Of a stretch of 64,000 nt of DNA, positions 12,186 to 25,969 are shown piece by piece; within the stretch, counting starts at the first letter, position 1, and each line of letters opens with the position of its first letter. The translations under genes and the position numbers were made by a program. Under the pieces are notes generated by a model. The model did not search any database, was not told where the DNA came from, and saw nothing but the letters and a program-made list of their open reading frames with translations. The stretch comes from Apostichopus japonicus (Eukaryota > Echinodermata > Holothuroidea > Aspidochirotida > Stichopodidae): contig NC_092583.1 in NCBI RefSeq assembly GCF_037975245.1, positions 713,764 through 777,763 of the forward strand. The letters are read 5' to 3'.

Positions 12186-15100
12186 ATGACTCTCTTCTTT
12201 AGAAATTCAAACTTGCGACATTTAGGTCAACTCTTAGGATACGTTGAAATACATCAGGTTTCGTCATGAGAATTTTTGCTGAAAAAGGAAAATTCAAAAC
12301 AGCGACAAAATTAGAACCTCTCATTATCTTTTTGTTTAAACAGCTGTGTGATATTTTTGCAATATTAATATCAATAAGGTCACGTGACCACCACCAAAAC
12401 ACTCGAAGATAGGGACGAGATATATTCAAAAAGAAAAAGTGAAGATGTCGGAAAGAAACGTTGTTTTGCATATGAAAAATGAATAATTTATTCCCTCAAT
12501 GATAAATTTATCGACTCTATTCCGAAGAAATTTTGCATTGCCTATTTCTAAACCGGTGTCGAGATGGACAGTTATTTGCCTGTGTGATAACTCAGTCGGA
12601 GCGTTCAAAACACTAGTATTTCATATTAATATTTACTGAGATAATTTAATATGTGTCTGAGAACCCCTATGGATTATTTTTAGGGAATTGGGAAATGTGA
12701 CCAGCGTAAATCACAGAAAAAGGACCCCCCCCCCTCCGTTTCAATAAGACGTTTGCGCCTAAGAAAGAATGTATTTATACAAGCTACGCGAACTGATATA
12801 GGGAAGTACATTTTATAACGTAAAGATGACGTTTAAATATTCATAAAACAAGCTACGATCCTTCATTCAAGTGTTTGTGTGAGAATTGGAGATGACAGGG
12901 GGTGGGAGGGGGAGGGGGACTGTGGGCGGGGGTGAGATGGATGGAAGTGGCCTGGCTCGGAATCGTGGTACTTTCCTCGAATTTCAGGTTATTTTATAAA
13001 GTGGACGATCACATAATTCAAGTATATTTATAATTATAAAATACAGTATATGTCATACATTATGAATTGATTATTTACAAGCAAATATGAAATGATATCT
13101 TTTTATTAGAAAGGAACACATTTGCATCATAAAGAAAACAATTGCAAAGATGGGATCAACTTTAGAAGATGTTGCGTTTTAGACAAGGTTTATATAGAAA
13201 TTTGACCCCTTATAGGCAATGCATGATTAACATAATCGAAACAAGTCAGAAAATGTTATTTAGTGACTCCCCGTGACTAGGAGGGGAGGGGGTTCGGTGT
13301 GGGGTGGCTGAGACTGATGGCATGAGGTGGATGAGACTGATTGCACGGCAGGAAGTGAGAGGATAGGCTAAGCAAGCACGTGCGACAAAGGAATTGTAAA
13401 TGTTATATATGCATATTCATGCAATTAGTTTCAGAATAACCTGAGATGAACTTTGCCCTTTAACCTCTCTCCTCTCCTGTAGCTTAACTTTAGGCTTTTA
13501 GGAGCAAGCATGCTTACATGTTGCATATCCAGGGTATTGTTTACGTTCTATTGATTTTAAGGGGTATTTCAATTGTCATTAAGTGGGCACAGTAAGCTCT
13601 TCGCACAAAAGTTTAGTCGTAATCATACTTTTCTCTTAATCGCTCATCGTCATTGACGGTGAGAATGGCAAGAATAATGTCGATCCTTTCCTGGCCTCCA
13701 GCCCCCCCCCCCCCCCTTCAGCCCCTCCTCTCTTCCACCGGTTGTTATACGACCGATGTCTGATAAAAGCTTAGTAAGAATCAACTCAGTGCGATAGGAT
13801 GATAAGTTAGTATATCTGTTTAACTTTTAATCAATCCGTTTGTAATGAATGACGAAGTCCCCTATAAAATCCCTCTCAATCCCCGCCTAGCCTTTCAACC
13901 AACCAGCATATCATTAAATATAAAAATGAAATCAAGATGTGTTCATTCCAGATTCGCTAATTCATTGAGGACAGAACTAATCAATGCACATTATTACCTA
14001 AGGCAACCCTTGGTAACCAATTGAACCAAACCTACCAAGAATAACTCAAAAGCAAGATAGCAGTAGATTACCCTAAGACACTCATCTTTAACAGCTATCC
14101 CATCCTAGTGAATGTCACGTTCGTTATTGATTTGACTAATTCGGCTCTAAACTGTTGAATTGCCTGGAGACTTTACATAGTAACATTGGTCACATATCCG
14201 ACCGGAAAATTCATACAGTTTGAAAGTTTCGTTATGACGTTATGAAAGCTGTTTGTCTATTCCATTTAAACGAACTCAACATGTTAACAGACTTAAGTAT
14301 AGAATGGCACCAAAACTTGACCAAAATCCGCCCACAAGAGGTGCCTGAAGGAACTAAACATTCCTTCCTTTTTTCTCGGGATGCTGCAACAACCGCAGAC
14401 TTTTACATGGTTAAACACACCATGCCGCATACTTTAAGCTCTTAAAAAACGAGACATCGCTACATGTGTTGGAGCATTTTCAATCAGTCATCAAGTCTTC
14501 AAATTCTTGATTGATGTGCACGGAGAAGATTATCATGTCTACCCATTTTGCTTCTCATAATGTTCGTCGAAAAGAAATTAAATCTTGTCAAGCGTGATAT
14601 ATTATCTTTTTTTGACGACAGCGTTAGTATACACAAGATGCACGTACCTGGAAACAACTATAGTTTACATATATATTATCGAAGATTGATAGAGTTGCTG
14701 ATATAAGTCAATCGAAAAAGTTCTGATATTAATTTTTTTATTATCTCGTAATTTGGATGAATATTATCCTGAGTGACAATTTATACGATTAAAATATTAA
14801 GTCACCTTTTTGTTGTTGATGATATTGCAACTTCGATCATATTGTTAACAACTATTTTTTTCTTTTTAGTTATAAGCTCATTATAAAATCTCTGACATGT
14901 GGCAAGTTTTCAGCATGACATGTGGCAAGTTTTCAGCATGTCAGTTCAAACATAAACGGAAGGTTAGATAAGGAGGAACTGGTAGGTGGGTAGGTGGGCG
15001 TAGGTGGGTAGTCCGTACGACGTAGGTTAAGTTGTTGCTTTATCATTGATAGAAAAGTATATTTGATAGGCATATTTACCAACTTCATTATTAACAGAAA

Positions 15101-16039
15101 TGAAAGTGGAAATATTGATCAATAATAAACGTTGATATTGTGTACTGAAACTATACACAGATAAATTTGTTTACCGGACGTCGTTGTGACGTCTTTTAAT
15201 GACAATTAACGTTTATCAACTTGTCAAGCTGGCGATGCTTCTAAATAAATTCCTTTTTTTCTAATTTTCATAACTGTATAGACACTTCACAAACATTTAA
15301 AACTGCTGTATACTTTATATGTTTAACTTCATTGAACTATTAATATATAGTTGCATACAATACTACTTAGTTTACATATCACAGTATACAGCTACATTAC
15401 CATAACACACAAATATGAAGTACTAAAAAATACATATACAACTATACAACCAATATCATATATTTGTGTATTTTCCAGGTAGCATTCTTCTACATATTTA
15501 AATTGTTTATTTTTCACAGCTAGCGTTGTTGTTCATGTCGAATACTTGTGAAGATCCGTCATATTTAGACGTTTATGACAGTAATATTAGTCACTATTTA
15601 TATTTGAGTATGACGTTTTTATGGTGGTTTAATTCTTCCAAATGAAACATCTGCAAGTCGCATATTACTTGTGCAGTCCTTAATTCACAACAGACTTCGA
15701 ACTAGGTTAAAGGAATCAAATATTGGAATATTGGAATTGATTAGCTCGATAATGTAAGTACCCGTCATGGAGATTTTGTAAGTTTTTGAATAATATAAGA
15801 ACTATCGATTTGTACATTTGGATAAAACAATGCTTACTCTCTGTCAATATCGTTTAAACGTATCCTGTTTGATTTCATTCAGCAATTAGTTGGCACAGAT
15901 TTCTGTGTCTATATAAACAAATACTTTCCAATTCTTTAATGCAAAACAGGGTAAGTCAATGAAAGAGATAATTCCATACAGTTGAAAGAGATTTATATAA
16001 ATTATATGTGTGATTATATAGTATTGTTAGTAACAATAG
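12186..16039. other. Non-coding DNA with G- and C-rich tracts
   Basis: No gene recognised. G-rich tracts stand out from the A/T background at about 12895-12955 and 13275-13330, and a poly-C run lies near 13702-13716. Two short minus-strand frames at 12199-12608 lack any motif. A 23-bp direct duplication at 14894-14939 is listed separately. Confidence 0.45.
14894..14939. repeat. Perfect 23-bp direct tandem duplication
   Basis: The unit beginning GACATGTGGCAAGTTTTCAG is present twice with no spacer. The block is bounded by TGACATG and CATGTCA, so its ends are also inverted relative to each other. Confidence 0.85.
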
Positions 16040-16672
16040 TAAAGACGATACAAAGGAAAAAAAAACACGCACAGCAGACAATCAACGTATAAATATATAC
16101 AGACAAAGGGCAAATCAGCTGTGAAAAGATTGTGAACAATTGAATTGGATTCACACAAACAAAAGAACAATGGACAACTGATGTACACACAATAGGGAAC
16201 AAAGAAATAACAAGAATTGAACGGCTGAACACAAACAAAGAATTAAATGTGCAAACAATATATGGATGCACATTTATACAGAAGCAATGAATGTTAGAAA
16301 TGTATACACGATAATTACGGCAAGGACAAACAAATTGAAACAAAGGAAACGTGTTGGAAAGAACAGACAATATATGGATATGCATTCATTTGCAAACATA
16401 AATAAACGGATGTGGCCACAGACAATAGATAATGCAAGGACACACAAACGATACAATTGATGTCTACACACACAATGGAAACAATAGAATCGTAATGAAT
16501 ACAACGGATGTACGCAAACAAAGGATAAGAGGGCGGTAAAAGCATGAATACATCTTATACACAAACAATGAATGTAACGTACATCAACACAGACAATAGA
16601 CAGACAATGGACATAACTGATGCATTCACAGACAAACAATGAATACAATGGTGGGCAGAAACATGACATAAA
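16040..16672. repeat. Degenerate minisatellite of ACAAACAATGGA-like units
   Basis: About 600 bases rich in ACACAAACAAT, ACAATGGA and ACAGACAATAGA variants of irregular spacing. Minus-strand frames of 123 and 131 codons run over it because the repeat lacks stops in that direction. Their Cys/Ile/Val-rich composition simply reflects the repeat. Confidence 0.8.
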
Positions 16673-18549
16673 TTAACAACGATTAGATGGTACTTAAAGA
16701 GTTTTAATTAATAGAAGTGCGCTACATAGATAAGAATGAGGCCGCTCGTGTACGAAATGAAATAGTACTGAAGTGTAAAATGAGCAAACAATACTTATAC
16801 CACCGTAAAAACAAAGCAAAAGAAGTCACTTTGTTTATTAGCTTAGCTGTATATTCTGCTCACAGTATTTAATGGGCCTACATCTGTAGTAGATGAATAC
16901 TCTATTATACCGTATATCTATACAAGTTATTTAGGTATGCCCTATCATTGCAGCTTAGTCATTGCAGTTTACTCGACGCTCTCGTTCAAACTAACCATTC
17001 GGAAAGTTGGTGGAAAATTCCGAATGACATAGACAATATATTGGAATATTTTGTACGTTTGTGAACATTCTGCATAAATCACGACATATTGGCGCATTTT
17101 TTAAATATTTTATTCAAATAAAGAGGAAGTCAATATGTTCCTTTAACTTATTAAATAATGTAACGTCACATAGACATATAGAGCTAAAAGCTGTAATTCA
17201 AAACAACAAGGTGATTCGATTTTGTCACCTGTACTAATAACAGCAAAAATAGATTTGAGCATTAGGCTAAGTGGAGAAGCGTTGTTGAAGGGCGAAAGCC
17301 ATAGGTGTTATCAACTGGTCTCAAGGATCGATACAGTGTACTATTGCATTATTTGTGACGTGTATCATGACGTCATCACATCTCGTCAATGTAATGTGTG
17401 CTTTATATATCTATATCTATCTATATATATATATATATATATATATAAATACTAGCTACCTGGATGTATTAAACAGAAAATTTACGATATATTTTTGTAC
17501 GTAAAACCGGGAAGCTGTTCCCTGGAAAAACGCATATATCTATTATGTAATCATAAATCCGTCACATCAAAAGATTGGTTTCCGTAGAAGATCCTAAATG
17601 AAATTTGTTTTCTTTGGTGATTAAGTGAGAAGATATTGGATTTGAAAATTAAAAAGTGCTCTATGAGAGTTTAAGACTTGACTTCGTTGAGTGAAAAGAG
17701 AGCAGAATCGTTTTTTAAATGAACGGAGACATAAAAATGATTTAGAACCAACCAACCTCTGGCAAAGTTAAACATGGTTGAATGATTTATGAGATTACAT
17801 GTTTCTTGGGGACGAAATCAATAAAAATCTTAAATGTTAACGAACTGGCAAAAGGGAAAAGGTATCTGAGAGAAGTACAATAAAAAGTAGGTGAAAGGGA
17901 TTTAATAATTTAGTTAAACATGAGACGCGAGGGCCTGATGTGACCTTTTTCAATGGCTTTAAATACAATGAGAAAAGACGTTTTTACTAAACAAAGTCGT
18001 AATTTTGTCTACTATTGGCGAACAGACGACTTAAGACAAGTCTAATATTACACAAGTGTTTATCAATTTGATCTTCATGTTATTTCACGGTTTACTGTTT
18101 TTTTCGCGATGTTTTCATTTTCAAATATATTGCAGGCTGTAGAAACTGTTGGATTTTTTAAAGATGATTTCATAGTTACATTATATAGATGCATTTAAGA
18201 CAGCTGTTCAAATTGAAAATAAAGTTCTCAATTTTACGATTCATGATTCTTCTATACAGTTTTCCTCTGATAGGTTTACTTCAAACAATCCACTTTGAAG
18301 AATTGGTAAAGAAAACTGTGGAGTTAATATATCTCAAGGTACTATCTTAATAAATAGCAAGATTTTATATTGCAAATTTGGTATAATTTCTTGTTAATAT
18401 TTTCATTAATTGGATCATTTAAAGAGTTCTTGTCTTTGTCAATTATAACGAAAACTATTAGTTTATGATCAACAATAAAATATGAATATAACTATAAACC
18501 ATAAACCATAAGAAACGTTAGGTTTAGTATAGTGACTACATGACGAAAA
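16673..18549. other. Non-coding DNA with one (TA)n microsatellite
   Basis: A TATC/TA microsatellite lies at about 17405-17447. A TGACGTCA palindrome is at 17368-17375. No gene is recognised; the plus-strand frame at 17222-17455 runs into the microsatellite and has no motif. Confidence 0.45.
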
Positions 18550-19095
18550 GACAGAACGCACGAACGAATGAATGAATGAATTAATAAATTGATGGATGAA
18601 TGAATGAATGACTGGAGGAATGAATGAATGAACGGAAGAATGAATGATGAATGAATGGATGGATGTATGAATTACTGGTGGAATGAATGAACATAATAAT
18701 GAATGTATGAATGAATGAATGAATGAATGGATGGATGGATGGATGGATGGATGGATGGATGGATGGATGGATGGATGGATGGATGGATGGATGGATGGAT
18801 GGATGGATGGATGGATGGATGGATGGATGGATGGATGGATGGATGGATGGATGGATGGATGGATGGATGGATGGATGGATGGATGGATGGATGGATGGAT
18901 GGATGGATGGATGGATGGATGGATGGATGGATGAATAAATGAATGAATGAATGAAAGAAAGAATAAGTGAATGAATAAATAAATAAATTGATGCATGAAG
19001 GACTGGTAAAATGAATGAACGGGAAAATGAACGGGAAAATGAACGGGAATGAATGAATGAACGAATGAATGAAGGTATGAATAAGTGCATGTATA
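18550..19095. repeat. GAAT/GGAT tetranucleotide array
   Basis: A core of (GGAT)n, about 50 uninterrupted copies, spans roughly 18727-18932. Diverged GAAT-type units flank it on both sides. Three plus-strand frames (MDGW repeats) and three minus-strand frames (HPSI repeats, up to 183 codons) are open purely because no stop can arise in the unit. Confidence 0.97.
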
Positions 19096-22000
19096 AATAA
19101 AGGGAGCAAATCATACATTTCGAACTCATCAATTCATCCCAAATGAAATATCCCAGTGTTTGTATTTTTGTCTCATTAGTGGCAACTTAATTTTCAAAAG
19201 TCGAAACTTTTAACACATTTGGTGCCTAGGCTGTTTTAGATCAATTTCGATATTGCAAGTATTTTCACACTTCATCAATCTACGCACACAACTTAAGAAA
19301 GGCTGAAAGGCCACTTTCAAAAACTGACCCTCTACAACCTTGTAACTTGCTGTCATTGTGTCGAAGTTGATTAATGTCCTCTGTAGAATTTGACAAAATT
19401 TGAAGGTTATTATATGAATATTAAAGAATGAATCAGAAGAGGAAATAAATGAGTTTTTCTTCTCTAATTTAAGTTATAAGTAAAGAGGATGGTAGTTTTT
19501 TCTTTATCATTATGGATATTCATTATATAATTCGAAATTTGATCACATTACCTCTATATCGCACCTTTTCATGGATGAGATACTTCATTCTAAAAGTTAA
19601 TCATTACATTTTGTGACAACATTTCGGTTAGAAGGAAGTAGATAGGGGGTAGTTGTGGCAATGGTTTTATGCTAAATTTACTGTAAGAAAGCTAGATATT
19701 AGACAACTTGCTGTTCAAAACGCGTCTTTATTTTACTTTTGTTGGAGAGAGAAAGAGTGGAAGTATGTGTGTGTGTGTGAGAGAGAGAGGGGGGGGGGGT
19801 GAAAAGTAGAGGGTGGACGTAATGAAACATCTGTATTAACATATATTTTAATATAAAGTTAAAATCTAAATAGATATTTCATTCTTCCTTTCCAGTATGA
19901 CTCTGGTTTGCCATTTATTTAGCAAAAGACCTATACTCCATTATTTTTAATTATTATATGCTTGAGTTGTCAATAACGAAGGAGAAATCGTTCACTGCCT
20001 TTGAATTGGAAACCTTGTTCATAATTGCAATCGAGTGGCTCGCACTAATAAGTTCTCCGGTAAATATAAATCTTGTTATCCAATAGAACAAAACAAATCA
20101 CATGTTATAATTACATCTTAATTAAAGGTGAAATATTTAGCCTAGTTTTGTCATTTCAGCAGTAGCTTTCTAAGAATTTACCACGTTCGTAACACCGTTT
20201 ACGTATATGCAATCACATGGAACACAGGCTAAATTTTATAGCAAATCTTCAATATGACACAATACTGTTCCCCCCTGACGACACAAACAAGTTTGAACTG
20301 TTACTATGGTAACATAACGACATACGTAATGCAATGTTGGCCTAATTCTTACATGTTGTTCATCTCAAAATGTGTACCGTAACAGTTTTTGTAATCCCTT
20401 GAATCCCCTCGGAAATATGATTATATATTCTTTTGTGTGTGTCGAGAAAATTGGGGGGGGGGGTGATTAAGTTACACTTTGATTGAAAATGAATTACTCC
20501 CCTACTCCCCAAGGAAAATGTTAGCGTGCAACCTACACACTACAACCTAGCTCTACTTGCAGATTAACTGCGATTATATCTAGAGACTATTAGTTCATTT
20601 TGCAATCACCCCTCTGTACACACACACCCACATGTTTAATATGATCATCCACGAAACACTATATCCAATCATCTGACCGAATAGAAGCCAATCGCTCTCT
20701 TCAGCTCTTCCTTAACAGTGACTAGCCAAGGTCACTCAGTCTTTCCGATAAATTCCTTTCGGGTGAATTCCTCTCTCGTTTCATTTTCAGGAAAAGAGAC
20801 AAAACTCCCCCCAAAGACCATTTTATTTACCGATTTCATTATCCTGCGTACACATCACAATATTTTAATATCAAATATGCTCGTCGTTTTATTAATGAAA
20901 AAAGAAGTCCAGCTATAAGGAAATGTTTCAATATTGTTTCTCAATGTTGTTGACTTACCGAAAGAACACTCGCTATTCACATTTCCTGATTCGTTTGCAA
21001 ACATAGGAACTGTTTTTTTTTTGCCTTCTTGTTTTCCGCTGTTTTCCGTCTATTTTGTCAAGTTTATTAGTCAAAAGGTACAGAATAGTTTGATTTTACA
21101 TTCAATTCCCTGCGATGCAGAGGTAATCCTCTAAAAGCAATGAAGGCCATCAATTACATCCAATTCTGTCCTCGATGGAATTGAACAAAAAGAGGTGTTT
21201 AAATATAAAAAAAAAATTGTAGTTTTTGGTAATTATGCTACTTTCTATAAAATGCCTCGACGAATCTTTAAGTGGCATGTTTGCACACCTGAATAGATCT
21301 TATATTGTGGTATATAGTATTATATAGCTGCCAGCAATATTCAGTAGTCTTCAACCGTCGAAAGATTTCCCTCAATTAAAGAAGAAGAAGATGAAGAAGA
21401 AGAGAGAAAAAGAAAACATGGTATTTATATAAATAAGTCTAATTTTGCAGATTAATTCGTCTGTGAATTAATCTAGGAAATTAAAAACAGGAGCAATAAT
21501 ATACTTATCATCGATAATGGAATATAAAAAAAAAAATCATGACAATTAAGTTGTGCTGATCGAAAGGTGATGGTTTGAAAAATATCAAAAGCGCAAAACA
21601 TTAAGACGTATTTTATTTCCCGTTGCGAGATATTTATCGGAAGATTTAAAGCTATGCTGGGGGTGTGGGGTGGGGGTATATATGTTATGGTTGTGATGTC
21701 GTAAATGTCACCAGGGGCAGGAAACGTCTAATTTCCTTTCGATTGTATGTTTCTGATTCCCTTGCGAATGCATGTAAATGTGACGGAACTCATTGTCAGC
21801 GTGTGTACCAGAAAGGGATTTTTTTTTATTGTTTTACCAAAGAGAGGTATAAACAGTTTTGGTTCTAAAATATCACTTTGTTCAAATGGTTTTTTGGGGG
21901 GAATTGTGCTAAATATGTCAGTATTATTGTAGGCATTGTATTGGTCCATGAGCCTTGCCAAAACAATTTCTGATCGCGAATCTTTGAGCAATTATCACAC

Positions 22001-25000
22001 TCGCGACAGGGAAAAGTTTTGAACGAGACTTTAGTCAACTGTTAAATTTGAGGAACTAAATATATATTTTTATATTTAATGTTTTTGATGGGGATATTAT
22101 TCCTGTGGTGAGGGAGGGGAGGGGGCTTGGTGGTTATCCATTGATTAGTACATGTAACATGCACTTATCAATGTTTCATCACTGTTTCCAAATATTAATG
22201 TAACTACATCCATATAATTAAAATTTACTGAACCAATGTGAACCAGAATAACGTTATTGCAAGAGGGAACCGCAGACTGGTAAGAGAAATAGGAGAAACA
22301 ATTTGTTGGCTAAACATTGTAGAATAAGGAACGACTGAATATACAGTGCATATCAAAAATTCATACTTGACTATTGTTTTCAAACCACTTTAAGGGAAAC
22401 TGATAAATGGTCGGGGCTTTACATTGGCCCACCCCCATTCCTTATGTATCACTCCTCCATGCAGGAAAAACAATGTCTTTAACTTGTGATTTTGTAAGAC
22501 TGTTTGTATACTACAGTTCAATGCCTTTGAGGAATACAAGCCTTTTTTTTTAGCAGGCCCAATATATTTACTTGTTTATATTCCAGTAATATCAGTTAAT
22601 TTGTATGTACAGATCATGTGTATTGGCACATGTGAATTCTCTACGTAGAACCTTGTTCGGTTCCCCTACCATAACCCAATGGCGCTTCCGTCTTATGGCA
22701 CCCTTGAAGAGAATGAACGCAGGAATTCATTTTGCAGATTAGACCATCTCTACATTTCACAAGTTTTAAGCTGGTCTTTAATGGCCCACTCGAATGATTG
22801 CTTATATTTACGTTCGAAATGAAAGTACGCTTTAGGTAAAGCTGTACTATTTACTGCACATGACTGGTATTTAAGCTCTCAACTCAAAACCTAGCTCCCC
22901 TTGATACCTGTAGGGAAGTATTTAGAAAAGATGAGGAATAAAAAGACATTAAAAAGAAATAGGTCTGGTTTTGAATGTCCAACGGAATCAGAAATTAAAA
23001 GCCAATCTTAGTCATGACGTAGGTTAAAAGTCATCTCCGTCTAGAAAAGTTCACCGCCGCCTCGCTGGACTTTGATGATTTCCTTCGCTTTTTCATCATT
23101 AAAGTGCATTTCAGATTAGACTGAATTGGACTGCATGGACGAAATTCGATCTTTTAATTTCAAGATGAGTAATATTTAGTTACACATTATAGCAATTACT
23201 TTCTGATGAAATGGTTCGGTTTTTTGGTGATTTTTGTATTGAAAGTTCAATACATAAATATATCAGATTTACATAAATCGTGTAATTATGTCTTACTTAA
23301 ATTCATAGTTCTCATGCGTGTGACCTTATTGATTAGATCAAATAACAGTAAATCCTTTCAAACGGTGCCAGGTTACAAAACCGTCATATTTCGGTTAAGC
23401 AATTAACATGATCACCATTCATTAACTGTCTGTATGTAATGAACTGTAAAGGAACAGCTATAGACGGAGACGATTTCGCGAGACAAACCTAAACAAATAT
23501 GTATTAATTATTTCATGGATACGACAGAGGAATAACCAGCAATAGCTAATACCCGCCGACGCCGTAACTTACTCAGATATCAAATATCTGACGTCACAGG
23601 CATAGTACAATATAAATTTTACATACAAGGGCTTCGGAATGATGTTGATGGATTGTAAACCTCGTAACAGACGGGTTATTTGCTTACAATGTGTACCTAA
23701 AAGTACCGTTGAACTTCATGTTGGAACGAACATCAAGTATCGAATTAATGAGTGTCTTACTATAGGAATGGAAGAAATGTTCCACCAACCGAAAGTTCAA
23801 TAAATTGAATTTTCAGAAAAGAAATGTAATGTTACTACATTTAGACTGGTGTCTTCGTCTGGTTTAGAAAAGTATATAATGAAGTGTGTATAGGATTTCT
23901 ATGATCCAAATGGTCACTGTTCATAGTGCGGTAGGCTAGAAAAATTGGGCTGTAATGTTTGGTTGCGTGCTCTCACTATGCTGTACGCGCTTATTACGGA
24001 AAGAAAAAATGATAAGGACGCCCTCGTGTTCCATTTGCCCTCCTCCTTTCTTTCTCTCTAGAAATCCGAACCCATTTACGAATGAAACGTATTTGAAATT
24101 AAGAGCCTCTCACGAAGTATTTATGAAAAACAAAATATAAAAACAAACACACAAATTAACAAACAGACATATAAGGAAACAATAAACAAAAAACCTTACC
24201 ACTCTTTGTCGAAGAATATTTACTGACGAGACAAGTAGACAGTAAATGCAATGTACGCATGTGTTCTATAAGTCTCCCCACCCCTTCCCTCCCTCCCCTT
24301 CCCCTTCCCTTGCCCCTTCCCTTGCCCGCTTCCCATTCCCTTGCCCCATTCCCCCTCCCCAACTCAATCATCCCACTCACAGCTCCCGACCGTTTCCAGT
24401 GTTCTTCCGTTTGCTACAACCTAGACATTACTTTATTAAAATATTGTGGTATTACGGATGCCTTTAAAAGACTTTTTTACCTTTGATTTATCACATAGAG
24501 TGATTCAAGACCAAATAACTCGTCATACACCTGATATTTTACAAGCGATAACTCAATCAAGCAGCTTTTAGACAAGCTCATACATATATTCCGAACAATT
24601 TCGTCTCCTTGGCTGAGAAATGTCTTGACGCGATCTTCGCTAATATTAAGGCCATAACGTGAGCTATTATTACTTCTTTGTTATCATTAAAAACCAGGAA
24701 TAGAGCGAACTTAAGGTCATACATTTGATTGTAAAAAAATTACCACAAATTCATCGGAAACATCAGGGGATAAAATCACTAGATTATAACAACAAGGACC
24801 CTCGAGGACGCTAAAAGCAAAAAAAAAAAAAAATGATCTTGAGAAGAAAAAATTGATGTGATTAGAATGTTTGACAACTGCTGTGAAACATATCCAATAT
24901 TTTGTCATGTTCACCTTTAGGTTTATTCCCGTAGTAACAAATGTGAATTATTTCTATTCTGTAGGGGGAAGAAAATGTTATTCAAAACAATAGAAATAAA

Positions 25001-25660
25001 GTCATCAATATATGTTGTCTCTTTTCTATTCTATTCTATGTTCTGTTCCATAGTTATATCAGGATTTTTTTTGTCAACGTAAATACAAAAAAGGAAAGAA
25101 AAGAAATTATTGTGAAAAGGTTTTCGGTAATGCATTCAAATTTGTAGCTCGCTAAAGTTAATTTTTTGTTTTTCATTAGTATTTTCGTGACTAAGTGAAC
25201 CTCCAGAGATTCAATGAGTCTTGACATAGATATTAAAATTTCGAATGAAAATAATTTCAGGTTTGTTACACAGCTATAGTGTAGTGTTAAAACTATGAAC
25301 TTCAAAATTAAACCCAAAGTCCCAACTTGAAAATCTCAGAGAAATATCTATTTCTATATTTGAACTCAAAGGTAAAAATAAGGAGGTTTTTGGTATAACC
25401 AATGTTTCCAAAATCATCAGGGATTTTGCAAATATCACCTCTTTTCTTCGGTAAAATATGAATTAGTTTCAAATCATCACAGAAGTGTTTCCTCGAGTAA
25501 CATTGCAATAAGATAGCGAAGATTATTTCTATATGTAATACCGTTAACGAAATTATGACTATAATCATTGGACAAAATATTTATGGCAATTATTTCCCGT
25601 ATTTTTATTAACCGTCCTTGTTTATGATTTGTTTGTGTTTTTATTTTCCCTTCTCTGTAG
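19096..25660. other. Upstream flank of the orexin-type gene; no exon recognised
   Basis: No frame with recognisable homology. A 5'UTR exon of the downstream gene should lie here or further left, but an untranslated exon cannot be picked out by eye. Visible simple sequence includes (TG)n/(GA)n/(G)n at about 19762-19800, poly-G at 20453-20462, a GAAGAAGAAG tract at about 21383-21412, a C/T-rich stretch at 24277-24365 and poly-A near 24820. A TGACGTCA lies at 23589-23596. Confidence 0.4.
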
Positions 25661-25685
25661 AGTTGCTCTTCTCGCTCGTGGTACA

Positions 25686-25969
25686 ATGAAGTCACCGTGG
25701 TACATCCTACAGGTTATTGTACTCCTCATTATATTAGCGACTTGTTTCAGTTTAACAAACGCACAGGGGGGATGTTGTTCCAAGATCCGTGATTGCAACA
25801 TACCAGCCGGCTGTTTTTGTCCCCTAAAGAAAGCGGTGTGTTCAGGGGGCGCCAATCGCCATTTTATATCAGGCAAGAGATCGGACATACGCTGGAACTA
25901 TCCAAATAGAGCAGCAGACGACTGGGATGAATATAAATATCTGATGCGTCAAGACAAACACACAGACAG
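25686..25969 (+). CDS. OX: Orexin-type neuropeptide precursor, coding exon 1
   Basis: Codes for residues 1-94 and two bases of codon 95. Residues 1-26 form a signal peptide: Lys near the start, a hydrophobic core at about 7-18, and small residues before cleavage at Ala26. The mature peptide would be residues 27-62, starting with Gln (likely pyroglutamate) and ending before Gly63-Lys64-Arg65, a classic amidation plus dibasic cleavage site. It has Cys30-Cys31, then Cys37, a Cys43-x-Cys45 pair and Cys52, and ends GGANRHFIS. A CC...CxC core and a C-terminal GxNH-like amidated tail are the hallmarks of orexin-A and of deuterostome orexin-type peptides. A splice acceptor TTCTCTGTAG ends at 25660, so translation begins 25 bases into the exon; the frame is open to the acceptor, but the ATG at 25686 gives the proper signal peptide. 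The donor is CAG/GTTAGA at 25969/25970. Read-through would stop at 25994. The product would be secreted and act on a G-protein-coupled receptor. Confidence 0.82.

Noticed and set aside
16014-16669. Minus-strand frames of 123 and 131 codons
   Set aside because: They lie on a degenerate ACAAACAATGGA repeat that lacks stops on that strand.
18469-19132. Long frames of HPSI (minus strand) and MDGW (plus strand) repeats
   Set aside because: They are open in every frame over a GGAT/GAAT tetranucleotide array, which cannot contain stops. No start, splice or domain evidence.
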